52,379 bases of DNA from CAMAUF01 sp046152925 (GCA_046152925.1 JBJXFX010000011.1:1-52379); one strand, 5' to 3'. Shown: positions 23,022-32,117, counted from the first letter of the stretch. The notes: generated by a model not told the origin, from the letters alone. Numbers and translations: made by a program.

Positions 23022-24004
23022 CGCGCACCCACCAGTTCTCGCACCGCGAGCGACTTGTGCCAGCGGACGAGCTTCTCCAAGCCATCGGAGAGCGAAGTAG
23101 AGGCGACGAAGCCGATGCCCTCGCGGGCGTGTTGGGTCGCCGCGAGCCGCCGTGTCACGGGGTTCACCTTGCGGGCGGGTTCGAAAATCGGCTCCAGCCA
23201 CGGCTTCCCGGCCGCGACGCAGAGCGCGTTGCAGAGCTCCCGGAGGCTCGTTTCGGCGCCGGTAGCGACGTTGAACACGTCGTCCGTCGCGTTCGATTGC
23301 ATCGCGAGCACGTTCGCGTCGGCGATGTCTTCGATGAAGATGAAGTCCATGGTCTGCATCCCGTCGCCGAAGATGATCGGTGCGAGGCCCTGGTCGAGCC
23401 GCTGCAGCCAGCGGATCATCACCTCGGTATAGACGCCCCAGGCGTCCATCCGGGGCCCATAGACGTTGAAGTAGCGCAGGGCGACGTAGTCCAGGCCGAA
23501 CATGTCGTTGAAGGAGCGGAGGATCTGCTCGTTCGCGACCTTGCAGGCGCCGTAGATCGTGCGGTTGTTGAAGGGATGGCCCTCGTCCATCGGCACGTAG
23601 GAAGGCTCGCCGTAGACCGAGGCGCTCGAGGCTGCGACCACTTTCTTCACACCGGCCGCGACGCTCGCTTCGAGCACGTTGTAGGTGCCGCCAATCAGGC
23701 TATCGACGGCGACGCGCGGCATCTCGGCGCATTGCGTGATCCGGAGCGCGGCCTGATGGAAGACGAAGTCGATGCCGCGCATGGCCCGTTGCACCGTTTC
23801 AGTATCGGTGATGTCGCCATCGATCACCGTGAGTTTCCGGAGCGTGCGTCGCGCCCACTCCAGGTTCTCCATGCGGCCACGCACAAAGTTGTCGAGGACG
23901 ACGACCTCGGCCACCTCTTCCTGCGCGAGGCGGTCGGCGATGTGTGAGCCGACGAGGCCGGCGCCGCCGGTGATCAGGACGCGCGCATTGCGCAGGTCGT
24001 TCAT
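23018..24004 (-). CDS. NAD-dependent sugar epimerase/dehydratase
   Basis: A 328-residue extended SDR acting on nucleotide sugars. The Rossmann loop is LITGGAGLVGSHIAD, followed by VFHQAALRITQC and the Ser-Tyr-Lys set SSASVYGEPSYVP and YGACK. LRYFNVYGPRMDAWGVYTEV and MDFIFIEDIADA complete it. It resembles UDP-glucose/GlcNAc 4-epimerases or related dehydratases. Both stop and start overlap neighbouring aminotransferase genes by 4 bases, so it is translationally coupled. It probably epimerises or prepares the keto-sugar used by one of the aminotransferases. Confidence 0.9.
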   Translation of the reverse strand: MNDLRNARVLITGGAGLVGSHIADRLAQEEVAEVVVLDNFVRGRMENLEWARRTLRKLTVIDGDITDTETVQRAMRGIDFVFHQAALRITQCAEMPRVAVDSLIGGTYNVLEASVAAGVKKVVAASSASVYGEPSYVPMDEGHPFNNRTIYGACKVANEQILRSFNDMFGLDYVALRYFNVYGPRMDAWGVYTEVMIRWLQRLDQGLAPIIFGDGMQTMDFIFIEDIADANVLAMQSNATDDVFNVATGAETSLRELCNALCVAAGKPWLEPIFEPARKVNPVTRRLAATQHAREGIGFVASTSLSDGLEKLVRWHKSLAVRELVGAR

Positions 24005-25140
24005 TGGGCGCCTCCTGTGAGCACGAGCTGGCGCTCGGTGGCCGGGACAAACGCCCGGATGGCTTCGACGACGGTCAGGATTTCGGCTGCGTTGAGGTGG
24101 GGGTGCATCGGCAACGAGACGATTTCGCGCACCGCCGCTTCGGTGCGGGGCAGGCTCCCCGCGGGGTGGCGGGCGCTGGCGTAGGCCGGTTGCAGGTGGA
24201 TTGGCGTCGGGTAGTGGACTGCGGCGCCAATCCCGCGCGCCTGCAGATGCCGGACGAGGCCGTCGCGGTCCGAGGTGCGGACGACGTAGAGATGGTAGAC
24301 GTGCTCGCCTTCCCCGCCTGGGGCCGGGATGGCCACGTTGGCGCCGTCGAGCAGTGCATCGTAGAGCCGCGCGGCCCGCACGCGAGACCAATTCCAGCGG
24401 TCCAGATGTGGCAGCAGGACGCGGAGCGCCGCCGCCTGGAGCTCGGGCATCCGATAGTTGTAGCCGGGCTCGACGTGGAGGTGACGGAGCGTCTGGCCGT
24501 GGTTGCGCAGCGAGGCGACGCGCGCCGCGATCTCGTCGTCGCCGGTCAGGACCATGCCGCCCTCGCCGACGGTGCCGAGGTTCTTGGTCGGGTAGAAGCT
24601 CAGACAGCCGGCGTCGCCGAACGTGCCCGCTTTCCTGCCAGCGAACGTCGCGCCGTGTGCCTGGCAGGCGTCTTCGATGAGCTTGAGCCCGTGCCGGGCG
24701 GTGACCGCCTTCAGGCTTGCCACGTCGGCCACGCGGCCATAGAGATGGACCGCGATCACGGCCTTGGTCCGCGGCGTAATCGCCCGCTCGACCGCGGCGG
24801 GGTCGATGTTGAAGCCGTCCGCTTCGATGTCGACAAAGACGGGCGTAGCACCCGCCATCGAGATCGCCTCGGCGGTCGCGATGAACGTGTTCGCGACCGT
24901 GATCACCTCATCACCGGGTTCAACGCCGCAAGCGACGAGCGCGAGGTGGAGGGCGCATGTGCCGTTGCTCACGGCCAGCGCGTGCTTCGAGCCGTAGCTC
25001 GCGGCGAACTCCTTTTCGAAGCTCTCGACTTCGCGGCCCTGGACGAATGCGCCGGAATCGAGGACACGGGCGAATGCCGCGAGCAGATCCTCGCGCGCCG
25101 GGCCATGCAGCCGCGCCATATCGACAAATGGGACACTCAC
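24001..25140 (-). CDS. DegT/DnrJ/EryC1 sugar aminotransferase (second of two)
   Basis: A 379-residue PLP enzyme. It has VLDSGAFVQGREVESFEKEFA, VSNGTCALHLALVACGVEPGDEV (split by a loop), LIEDACQAHGA, Lys186 in FYPTKNLGTVGEGG, and GYNYRMPELQAAAL. The style is that of WbpE/WlbC-type 3-aminotransferases, which use a 3-keto sugar made by a Gfo/Idh oxidase; such an oxidase is the gene just upstream. The start is GTG at 25140, overlapping the oxidase stop by 4 bases; the longer ORF to 25377 is rejected. It transfers an amino group from glutamate to the keto-sugar nucleotide. Confidence 0.9.
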   Translation of the reverse strand: MSVPFVDMARLHGPAREDLLAAFARVLDSGAFVQGREVESFEKEFAASYGSKHALAVSNGTCALHLALVACGVEPGDEVITVANTFIATAEAISMAGATPVFVDIEADGFNIDPAAVERAITPRTKAVIAVHLYGRVADVASLKAVTARHGLKLIEDACQAHGATFAGRKAGTFGDAGCLSFYPTKNLGTVGEGGMVLTGDDEIAARVASLRNHGQTLRHLHVEPGYNYRMPELQAAALRVLLPHLDRWNWSRVRAARLYDALLDGANVAIPAPGGEGEHVYHLYVVRTSDRDGLVRHLQARGIGAAVHYPTPIHLQPAYASARHPAGSLPRTEAAVREIVSLPMHPHLNAAEILTVVEAIRAFVPATERQLVLTGGAQ

Positions 25141-26207
25141 TTCGCCACCTCCACGGGGACTCCGCCGCGCCTGAGCGACTCCTGGGCGGCTTCGATGATG
25201 CGCACGACTTCGACCCCGAGCATGCCGCCGGAGATCGGCTCTTCCTGGCCGCGCACGACGCGCACAAAGTGCGAGGTCTCGACGGCGAGCGCTTCGGCGC
25301 GGTCCAACTTGGGGGCGACGACGTCGCCCGTGCGGTACTCGACCAGCGTCCGGTAAATGTCCTCTTTCGATGCGCAAAGCCGGGCGCCGGAGTCGTAGAC
25401 CTTGAGCTTTTCAGTCGCCTCGCCGTCGTCGTAGACGAGCATCTTGTGGCTGCCGCCGATGATCGTGCGGCGCACCTTGGCCGGCGCGAGCCAGTTCACG
25501 TGAAAGTGCGCGAGCAGCGGCCCTTCGAACTGGAGCGTCAGGTAGGCGATGTTCTCGACCCGCGTATCCACATGCCGGGCGCCGATCGCGGAGACCGACT
25601 TCACCGGCTGGTCGATGAGGTACGACATGATGGAGATGTCGTGCGGGGCGAGGTCCCAGATGACGTTGGTCTCGTGCTGGAAGAGGCCGAGGTTGATCCG
25701 CGTCGAGTCGTAGTAGTAGACGTCTCCCACTTCGCCCGCGTCGAAGTACTCGCGCATCCGCTTCACCGCGCCTGTGAAGAGGAAGGTGTGGTCGACCACG
25801 AGCTGGCGCCCGCAGCGCCGGGCCGTCCGCACGAGGTCTTCCGCGTCTTCGACGGTGGTCGCGAGCGGCTTTTCGACGAGCACATGCTTGCCCCGCTCAA
25901 GCGCTTCCTTGACCAACACGTGGTGCGTCTCGGGTGGCGTCGCGACCACGATCGCGTCGACCAGCGGGTCATCCAGGAGGTCGCCCAAGTCTGTGGTCAG
26001 CACCACGCCGGGGTGGGCCAGGCGCGCCGCCGCCAGCCGCCGGGCGCTCAGGTCGGCGATCCCGGCGAGCTCCGCATCGGCGCACTGCGCGACGTTCCGG
26101 GCGAGGTTGGGGCCCCAATAGCCATAGCCACACACGCCGATGCGGACGGGTGCGGCCTTCAGCTCCGGGACGAACAGATTGGTCGGGCGCTGGAGGAGTG
26201 TCGTCAT
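25137..26207 (-). CDS. Gfo/Idh/MocA-family oxidoreductase (sugar 3-dehydrogenase-like)
   Basis: A 356-residue NAD-dependent sugar oxidoreductase. The nucleotide loop is GVCGYGYWGPNLARN, typical of members encoded beside DegT aminotransferases. HVLVEKPLATT is the conserved EKP block. NVIWDLAPHDISIMSYL holds the His-Asp catalytic region. By analogy with WlbA/WbpB it would oxidise C3 of a UDP-N-acetylamino sugar or uronate, feeding the adjacent aminotransferase. It is the first gene of the operon that continues to 21103. The lipoprotein gene upstream is 66 bases away and could be part of the same transcript. Confidence 0.88.
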   Translation of the reverse strand: MTTLLQRPTNLFVPELKAAPVRIGVCGYGYWGPNLARNVAQCADAELAGIADLSARRLAAARLAHPGVVLTTDLGDLLDDPLVDAIVVATPPETHHVLVKEALERGKHVLVEKPLATTVEDAEDLVRTARRCGRQLVVDHTFLFTGAVKRMREYFDAGEVGDVYYYDSTRINLGLFQHETNVIWDLAPHDISIMSYLIDQPVKSVSAIGARHVDTRVENIAYLTLQFEGPLLAHFHVNWLAPAKVRRTIIGGSHKMLVYDDGEATEKLKVYDSGARLCASKEDIYRTLVEYRTGDVVAPKLDRAEALAVETSHFVRVVRGQEEPISGGMLGVEVVRIIEAAQESLRRGGVPVEVAK

Positions 26208-26273
26208 GGTGACGATCCTGTGTTCACACGGTGGACTTTTGATTGAGGCCCGGTTGCCGCGGGGTCACAACGG

Positions 26274-27533
26274 TTACGGAACGGTGAGCGGGCCACGCTC
26301 GTAGTAGGCGCGCGCCCAGGCGCGGAAGAGGCCGCCGTCGTCGTCGGCCGAAAGCGACGGCTGCCGGCCCGCGGAAGTGCTGCCGTTCGTCACGCCGTCG
26401 CCCGAGGCGTCCGAGGCGTCGGTCGCCCCTGCCGCGCCGCGGCCGAAGAGCAGCGCGACGACCCCGGCCGCGAGGTAGGGGTCGAGCCGCGAGCGGTGGT
26501 CGGGGTCGAGCAGCCACTCGACGCGGTTGTCGCCGTAGTGGTCCCAGGTCTCGTCGATCGCCGCCATCCGGGTGTTGCCGTAGGGGATCTGCCAGAGCAC
26601 GAGCGGCAGGCCGGTCGCCCGTCGCAGCCCCGAGAGAAAGCGGGCGTGGCGGGCGAAGTCCTCGGGCTTCCACCACGATGCGCCACGGTCGCCGTATTGG
26701 TGTTCGCGAAAGCCGGCGTCGCGGTCGGAGAACTCGGCGAACACGAGGTCGAAACGGGCATCGAGCCGCCGGAAGAAGGCGCCGGTCCGGGAGGCGACGC
26801 CGTCGACTTCCGAGGACCCGGGCCGGGAATAGGTGAAGTCGTCTCCCGTCGCCCAGTTCGACGCATGGATGCCGAGCAGCACGTTCGGCGCGAGCGCGTC
26901 GCGGAGGGCGACGACTCCTTGGGCGAACCCGGGGAGCGTCTCCGGGAGCGCCGCGAACTCCGGTATGCCCGCGGCGTGGACGGCGGCGGGGATGGTCGCC
27001 GGGTCGTCGTGCTTCGCGGCCTGCTGTGCGAAGCCCCAGAGGTCGGGCTCGACGTGGAGGATGACCGTCGTCCCGGCCTGCCCGGCCTGTTCGAAGAAAG
27101 CGCGCAGTCCCCTGAGGTAGTGCCCCATGATCTCCTGAGACCGGAGCGAGCCGAGCGCGCGGTCGCGTTCGGGCCGGTTATCGGGGAGCGATTGGACGAG
27201 ATTGTAGTAGGTGAACACCGGCACGAGGCCGGCGTCCTTGGACTCGGCGATGTAGGCCTCGACGAAGCGTCCGCCCGGCTCCCAGGCTTCCCAACTCTCC
27301 CAGACGCCGCCCGCGAGGTACTGATAGCGGTAGTCGAACGGCGCTGTAGCGCGCATCACCGCTGAGCCCCCCGGCCGGTCCGCCATCCCGAGGCCGAGAT
27401 GGTGCGGCAGGCCGGCCGGGAGAGCGATCTCGGGCGCCGCCGGCGGGGGCGCATCCGGCTCGCGGCCCGAACACGCGGCGGTTGCCGCCATGGCAAGGAG
27501 GATCAGGGCCAAGCCCAGGGAACGGCGCAGCAT
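26274..27533 (-). CDS. Glycoside-hydrolase-like lipoprotein
   Basis: A 419-residue exported protein. The signal segment is LGLALILLAMAATAAC with a weak lipobox before Cys20 or so, then a Pro/Ala linker. The body has a TIM-barrel glycosidase feel: LVPVFTYYNLVQSLPD, TVILHVEPDLWGF (His and Glu/Asp at a strand end), LLGIHASNWATGDDF, LVFAEFSDRD and LVLWQIPYGNTRM. The acidic residues at strand ends could be catalytic. I cannot name the family. It lies at the head of the surface-sugar operon and divergent from the flippase, so it may trim or anchor the glycan. ATG at 27533 starts the signal; earlier in-frame ATGs are less likely. Confidence 0.72.
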   Translation of the reverse strand: MLRRSLGLALILLAMAATAACSGREPDAPPPAAPEIALPAGLPHHLGLGMADRPGGSAVMRATAPFDYRYQYLAGGVWESWEAWEPGGRFVEAYIAESKDAGLVPVFTYYNLVQSLPDNRPERDRALGSLRSQEIMGHYLRGLRAFFEQAGQAGTTVILHVEPDLWGFAQQAAKHDDPATIPAAVHAAGIPEFAALPETLPGFAQGVVALRDALAPNVLLGIHASNWATGDDFTYSRPGSSEVDGVASRTGAFFRRLDARFDLVFAEFSDRDAGFREHQYGDRGASWWKPEDFARHARFLSGLRRATGLPLVLWQIPYGNTRMAAIDETWDHYGDNRVEWLLDPDHRSRLDPYLAAGVVALLFGRGAAGATDASDASGDGVTNGSTSAGRQPSLSADDDGGLFRAWARAYYERGPLTVP

Positions 27534-27659
27534 GGGACCGTTGTACGGTACGGCGCTCAAGTCTCGGTGGAAGCGACGTGGGCGCCGGGTGCGGGCTGCA
27601 ACCCCGGTGCAACCTGGCCTCTACGCAGGCTCCACGATGGTGACCTAGCCTCGTCGTCG

Positions 27660-29285
27660 ATGGCCCGCGCTGCGACTCTGCCCAGGCACGTGCGTGCGGC
27701 GCCCGACACGCGCCACGCGCGGCACTCGCTTGGCGCCAACGCGCTGTGGATGTTCGGGGGCCAGCTCATCACCTGGGGGCTCACCACGGTGACCCTCGCC
27801 CTGCTCCCGCGTTACCTCGGCCCAGAGCAATTCGGCCAGTTGGGGATCGGCGTCTCGTTCTCGAACCTCGCGGTGACCTTCGGCGGCCTCGGGATCGGCA
27901 CGTACGTCACCCGGGAGATCGCCCGCGACCGCTCTCGGAGTCGCGAGGTCTTGGCGACGGCCTTCTGGCTTAGCTTGCTCCTCGGGACGGTCGCCGCAGC
28001 GCTCGCCGTAGGGACGGGGCTGGCGCTCGGCTATTCGCGTTGGACCATGATCGCGATCGCGGCGAACGCCGCCGGCGTACCGTTCAGCCTGCTGTTGGTC
28101 CTTGCCTATGGCGCGCTTCAAGGCGCCGAAATCATGCGCTATCAGGCGCTGCTCGATGTCGGCAACAAGCTCTACGTCCTGGTGACGCTCGTCGCTATTG
28201 CGGTCCTGGACCTCGGGTTCGGCGTGTACCTGGCGGTTTCGTGGGGATCGGCTTTCTTCTGCGCGATCGCCTGCCTCGCGATCCTCCGCCAAACGTTGGG
28301 ATTTGCGCCGTTGGGCGCCTCGTTCCGGCTCGGCGCGCGGATGGTTGTCGAGAGCATCCCCTTCGCCTCAGTCGGCATCTTCGTCGTCGCCTACTTGGCC
28401 GCCGACCAGATCATGCTCTCGAAGCTGGCTGGCGAACACGCCGTCGGCATCTACCGGACGCCGAGCCAGATCTTCGGGACACTCTTGTTCGCGCCGACCG
28501 TGCTCACCACCGTGATTTTTCCGCGCTTGGCGGCGACCGGCCCTGGCCAGCCCGCAGAGTTCGCGCGGCTCACGCGGTTCACGCTCGCGGCGGTGCTCGC
28601 GATGCTGCTCCCGGTGGCCGTCCTTTGTGCGACCGTCGGCGGCGACGGTCTGCGCTTCCTGGTGGGGGATGAATACGCCGAGAGCGGTGCGGTGATGGCG
28701 CTGCTCGGTTTTGCGCTCATCCCGACCGGCGTGAACATGGTCGTGCAGCGCGTGCTCAACGCGGCGGACCGGCAGTGGATGTGGACGTGGGTGATGGCCG
28801 CGGCGCTCGTGGTGAAAGTCGCGATCAACGCGGCCTTGATCCCACTCTTCGACCACCTGTTCGGGAACCCGGCTCTCGGTGCGGCGGCTGGCCTCATCCT
28901 GGTCGAGGCGGCGATGGCCGCCGTCGCCTTCCGGCTGCTCCCCGTGCGCGTCTTCACCCGCCCCGCGTTGCTCGCTGTCGGTAAGATCGTCCTCGCCGGG
29001 CTGCTCGCGGCGGTCGCGATCTGGGTGGCGTCGGGCCGCGGCTGGGTGGTCGCTGGGATGGCGGGCGCGTCGGTGTACGTTGCCGCAGCCTGGCTCCTGC
29101 GGGCCTACACGCTCGCACAGATCGCCGAGGCCCGCGGCTGGCTCGGGAGCCGTTCTCAGGCCGAGTCCCCGCCGGACCCCGAGCGCTCCCTTGGAGACGG
29201 GTGGTCGCCTCCGCTCCCGCTGGCCAAAGCCTCGGCCCGGATGAAAGGGCCGCGCGACGCTGCGGGGGCGCGTCCCCGTGCGTAA
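27660..29285 (+). CDS. Oligosaccharide flippase (Wzx/MATE-like polysaccharide exporter)
   Basis: A 541-residue membrane protein with about 14 predicted helices. ANALWMFGGQLITWGLTTVTLALLPRYLGPEQFGQLG (split by a loop) is the family start. VESIPFASVGIFVVAYLAADQIMLSKLAG marks the second half. FLVGDEYAESGAVMALLGFALIPTG is the usual repeat. It belongs to the polysaccharide transporter branch of the MOP superfamily, which flips lipid-linked sugars across the membrane. A hydrophilic tail of about 45 residues with Pro/Arg is extra. It is divergent from the sugar operon (126 bases) and so is probably its exporter. The true start is ATG 27660; the ORF from 27399 is a shadow. Confidence 0.88.
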   Translation: MARAATLPRHVRAAPDTRHARHSLGANALWMFGGQLITWGLTTVTLALLPRYLGPEQFGQLGIGVSFSNLAVTFGGLGIGTYVTREIARDRSRSREVLATAFWLSLLLGTVAAALAVGTGLALGYSRWTMIAIAANAAGVPFSLLLVLAYGALQGAEIMRYQALLDVGNKLYVLVTLVAIAVLDLGFGVYLAVSWGSAFFCAIACLAILRQTLGFAPLGASFRLGARMVVESIPFASVGIFVVAYLAADQIMLSKLAGEHAVGIYRTPSQIFGTLLFAPTVLTTVIFPRLAATGPGQPAEFARLTRFTLAAVLAMLLPVAVLCATVGGDGLRFLVGDEYAESGAVMALLGFALIPTGVNMVVQRVLNAADRQWMWTWVMAAALVVKVAINAALIPLFDHLFGNPALGAAAGLILVEAAMAAVAFRLLPVRVFTRPALLAVGKIVLAGLLAAVAIWVASGRGWVVAGMAGASVYVAAAWLLRAYTLAQIAEARGWLGSRSQAESPPDPERSLGDGWSPPLPLAKASARMKGPRDAAGARPRA

Positions 29286-29297
29286 ACTACCGCCACC

Positions 29298-30236
29298 ATG
29301 ACGCTCCTCCGCACACCCGACGACTGCTTCGCCAACCTGAGCGGCTACCCGTTCTCGCCGCGTTACCTCCGCATCCCGGCGGAGGCGGTGGCTTCGGGCC
29401 CAAAGGAGGTGGGCGCCGCTGCGCTCCGGATGCACTATCTCGACGCTGGGTCGGGCTCGCCGGTCCTTTTGCTCCATGGCGAACCGACCTGGAGCTACCT
29501 GTACCGCGATTTCATCCCGCCGTTGGTCGCGCGTGGTTACCGCTGCATTGCCCCGGACCACCTTGGCTTTGGCAAGAGCGACAAGGTCGTCGAGGACGGC
29601 TGGTATACCTACGAGCGCCACGTCCTCGCGCTCAAGGAGCTTGTCCACGCCCTCGACCTCCAAGGCGTCACCCTGGTTGTCCACGATTGGGGCGGCCCCA
29701 TCGGGCTCCGGCTGCTCTGCGAAGAGGCGTGGCGGTTCCGGAAGGTGGTCGTCCTCAACACCTGGCTGCATCGAGCGGGCTACGTCTACTCCGATGGCAT
29801 CGCACGCTGGCGGTCGTTCGCGACGAGCTTTGAGCCGGGCTCCGGTGACATCCCCTGCGGCGCGATCGTGTCGCGGACGCTTTCGCAGGTGGATGACGAG
29901 CGTCGCGCCGCCGCGGTGGCCGCCTACGATGCGCCGTTCCCCGACGCGAGCTTCAAGGCCGGGCCACGCCGCTTCCCCCAGATGTTGCCCTTCGCCGACC
30001 CGGCTGGGGGCGGAGCTGCCCAGCAGGCTGCGACCTTTGCCGCCCTCGCTAAGCTCAACATCCCCGTCCAGTTCATCTTCGGCGACCGCGACGTGGTCTT
30101 TCCTCCGAGCCAGGCGGCCGACTGGGCGGCGGAGCTCCGCGATGCCACCGTCGAAACGGTGCGCGGCGGCCACTTCCCGCAAGAGGAGAGTGCGTCGCTG
30201 ATCGTTTCCTACATTCTTCGCGACGTCCGCGGCTAA
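29298..30236 (+). CDS. Haloalkane dehalogenase (alpha/beta hydrolase)
   Basis: A 312-residue alpha/beta hydrolase with dehalogenase hallmarks. HGEPTWSYLYR (60-70) supplies the oxyanion/halide residues. PDHLGFGKSDK follows. The nucleophile is Asp130 in VVHDWGGPIG, next to the halide-binding Trp131. FGDRDVVFPP gives the acid and GGHFPQEE the base His292. It cleaves carbon-halogen bonds of alkyl halides to give alcohol and halide. The HxEPTW plus HDWGG pair separates it from epoxide hydrolases (HGFPE). The gene is 12 bases after the flippase on the same strand and 70 bases before the VOC gene; that link may be accidental. The natural substrate is unknown. Confidence 0.88.
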   Translation: MTLLRTPDDCFANLSGYPFSPRYLRIPAEAVASGPKEVGAAALRMHYLDAGSGSPVLLLHGEPTWSYLYRDFIPPLVARGYRCIAPDHLGFGKSDKVVEDGWYTYERHVLALKELVHALDLQGVTLVVHDWGGPIGLRLLCEEAWRFRKVVVLNTWLHRAGYVYSDGIARWRSFATSFEPGSGDIPCGAIVSRTLSQVDDERRAAAVAAYDAPFPDASFKAGPRRFPQMLPFADPAGGGAAQQAATFAALAKLNIPVQFIFGDRDVVFPPSQAADWAAELRDATVETVRGGHFPQEESASLIVSYILRDVRG

Positions 30237-30306
30237 AGGGTGCGGCTGGCCCGTCGTCCGCGTCACGCGTAGTGTGCCAAGACAAGCTTGGTGTGGAGGG
30301 AGCGCC

Positions 30307-30702
30307 GTGTTCAAGGGCGTGGATCACGTTGTCATCGCAGTGAAGGACCTCGAAGAGAAGGTCGGTGTCTACGAGGCGCTGTATGGCCAGAAGGTCAGCG
30401 ACCGGAGCGAGGCGCCCGCCGCAGGGATGGCGATGGCCTTTTTCCGCTTCGGCGATAGCTACCTCGAGCTCGTCTCCTCGATCGGCGACCAAGGCCCGAT
30501 CGCCAAGCGGCTGGCGGCCCAAGGCGAAGGCGTCCACCTGGTCGCGATGAAAGTCGACGACATCCAGGCGACCTTGGCCGACCTCCGCGCCAAGGGTATC
30601 CGCCTGGTGGGCGACCCGGGCGCGGGCAACCCCGTGACGGGCCAGGTGTTCATCCACCCATCGGTCACCGGCGGCGTGCTCACGCAGCTCGTTGAGCGTT
30701 AG
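30307..30702 (+). CDS. VOC-superfamily protein (glyoxalase/methylmalonyl-CoA epimerase-like)
   Basis: A 131-residue vicinal-oxygen-chelate protein. FKGVDHVVIAVKDLEEKVGVYEALYGQ is the first beta-alpha-beta unit (interrupted here by a helix). SYLELVSSIGDQGPIAKRLAA is the second, and EGVHLVAMKVDDIQATLADL is the third. The metal-binding pattern has His near the start (VDHVV), Glu in YLELV and His in GVHLV, as in methylmalonyl-CoA epimerase and glyoxalase relatives. The start is GTG at 30307 with GGAGGG five bases upstream. The substrate is unclear. Its neighbour upstream is a haloalkane dehalogenase, downstream a PBP. Confidence 0.85.
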   Translation: MFKGVDHVVIAVKDLEEKVGVYEALYGQKVSDRSEAPAAGMAMAFFRFGDSYLELVSSIGDQGPIAKRLAAQGEGVHLVAMKVDDIQATLADLRAKGIRLVGDPGAGNPVTGQVFIHPSVTGGVLTQLVER

Positions 30703-30731
30703 CCGGATGACTTGGCCGGTGGGCGCGGCGC

Positions 30732-32117
30732 ATGCTCGCGCAGTCTGACGTCGCCCCGCGGTTGGCGCGGGCCGGGTTGGGCGTGCTCGCTGTCGCGTCC
30801 ATTTTGCTCGCGGCGCTCACCTACTGGGCGGTCTTCCGCGACGACCTCTCGACAGAGGACGGCAACCCGCGCTTGCTCGCGCGCTTCAGCGACCCCTTGC
30901 GAGGACGGATCTTGGCGCGCGATGGTGCGGTGCTCGCCGAGTCCGCGGCCGATGGCTCGCGCGTCGTCCACGACGCTTCCTATGCACACGCGATCGGGTA
31001 CATCGACGCGCGCTACGGTTCGCAAGGCGCGGAGCTTGCGTTCGACGGCGCGCTGAGTGGCGAACAAGCCGGCGGTTGGCAGGGAGCGCTGGACCGCGAG
31101 CTGTTTCGTCGCCGGGCGCCCGGCGCCGACGTGACGCTCACGCTCGACCCGGCCCTCCAGCGTGCAGCCGCGACCGCGCTCGGCGCGCGGCGGGGCGCCG
31201 GGGTCGCCCTCGACCCGCGCACTGGCGAAGTGTTGGCCATGGTCAGCGTGCCGACCTACGACCCTTCTGCCTTGGCGGAGGACGGGGAAGCGTTGCTCGC
31301 GGACCCGTCGTCGCCGCTCCTCAACCGCGCAACGCAAGGTCTCTACCCGCCGGGCTCGACGTTCAAGGTCGTGACGGCGGCCTCGCTCCTCGAGCACAGG
31401 GTCGTGACGCTCGACACACGGGTGACGTGCCCGGGAGAGATCGTGATCGACGGCTTCCCGATCTCGTGCCGAAACGTAGCGCAGGGCGTCGGGACGTACC
31501 CCTTCCGCGATGCGTTCGCCTTCAGCGTGAACGCGGTCTTCGCTCAGCTCGGGGTCACCCTCGGCTGGGAGCGGCTGGAGGCCACCGCGCGTGCCTTCGG
31601 ATTCGGCGGCGCGCCCTCGTTCGAGCTTGAGACGGCGGCCCCGCGGCTTCGCGGCGAAGGCGAGCGCTCCGAGGTGTTGCTCGCGACGACTGCCTTTGGC
31701 CAGGGCGAATTGCTCGCCACACCGCTGCAGATGGCGCTTGTGGCGGCGACCGTCGCGAACGGCGGCGTCCAACCGGCCCCGCGCCTTGGCTTCGCCGTGG
31801 TTGGCCGCCCGGTCGCCCCGGCGGCGCGCCGCAAGGTGCTTGAGCCAGGGATCGCCGAGCAGTTGCGCTCACTCATGGTCGCCGCTGTCGCCTCGGGGCA
31901 GGCGGCCGGCATCGCCGTGCCAGGGGTGACCGTGGCGGGCAAAACCGGCACCGCGGAGACGGGGATCGAGGGCCGATCGCACGCCTGGTTCATCGGCTTT
32001 GCCCCGGCAGATGCGCCAGTCGTCGCAGTGGCTGTCATCGTGGAGAATGGGGGCCGCGGCGGTGAGGTGGCCAGCCCGGTGGCTGGCGCCATTTTTCGCG
32101 CGGCGATGGTGCGATGA
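30732..32117 (+). CDS. pbpA: Penicillin-binding protein, PbpA/FtsI-like transpeptidase
   Basis: A 461-residue class B-type transpeptidase. An N-terminal membrane anchor (about 12-35, LARAGLGVLAVASILLAAL) is followed by RGRILARDGAVLAES, a dimerisation-like region and the transpeptidase domain. Catalytic motifs: Ser209 in GSTFK (209-212), SVN at 265-267 and KTGT at 404-407. It cross-links peptidoglycan outside the membrane. It is shorter than classical FtsI and has no PASTA repeats. It heads a wall-growth block: its stop overlaps fhaA by 4 bases (ATGA), and fhaB, ftsW/rodA and a Ser/Thr kinase follow, in the manner of actinobacterial and Chloroflexota loci. Confidence 0.9.
   Translation: MLAQSDVAPRLARAGLGVLAVASILLAALTYWAVFRDDLSTEDGNPRLLARFSDPLRGRILARDGAVLAESAADGSRVVHDASYAHAIGYIDARYGSQGAELAFDGALSGEQAGGWQGALDRELFRRRAPGADVTLTLDPALQRAAATALGARRGAGVALDPRTGEVLAMVSVPTYDPSALAEDGEALLADPSSPLLNRATQGLYPPGSTFKVVTAASLLEHRVVTLDTRVTCPGEIVIDGFPISCRNVAQGVGTYPFRDAFAFSVNAVFAQLGVTLGWERLEATARAFGFGGAPSFELETAAPRLRGEGERSEVLLATTAFGQGELLATPLQMALVAATVANGGVQPAPRLGFAVVGRPVAPAARRKVLEPGIAEQLRSLMVAAVASGQAAGIAVPGVTVAGKTGTAETGIEGRSHAWFIGFAPADAPVVAVAVIVENGGRGGEVASPVAGAIFRAAMVR

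Noticed and set aside
21907..23085. Extension of the deacetylase ORF upstream to 23085
   Set aside because: That part is an Arg-rich alternate frame of the aminotransferase; the GTG overlapping its stop is the natural start.
28368..30314. Very long minus-strand ORF across the flippase and dehalogenase
   Set aside because: Low-complexity Arg/Glu/His-rich translation and antisense to two well-supported genes; a GC-rich shadow.
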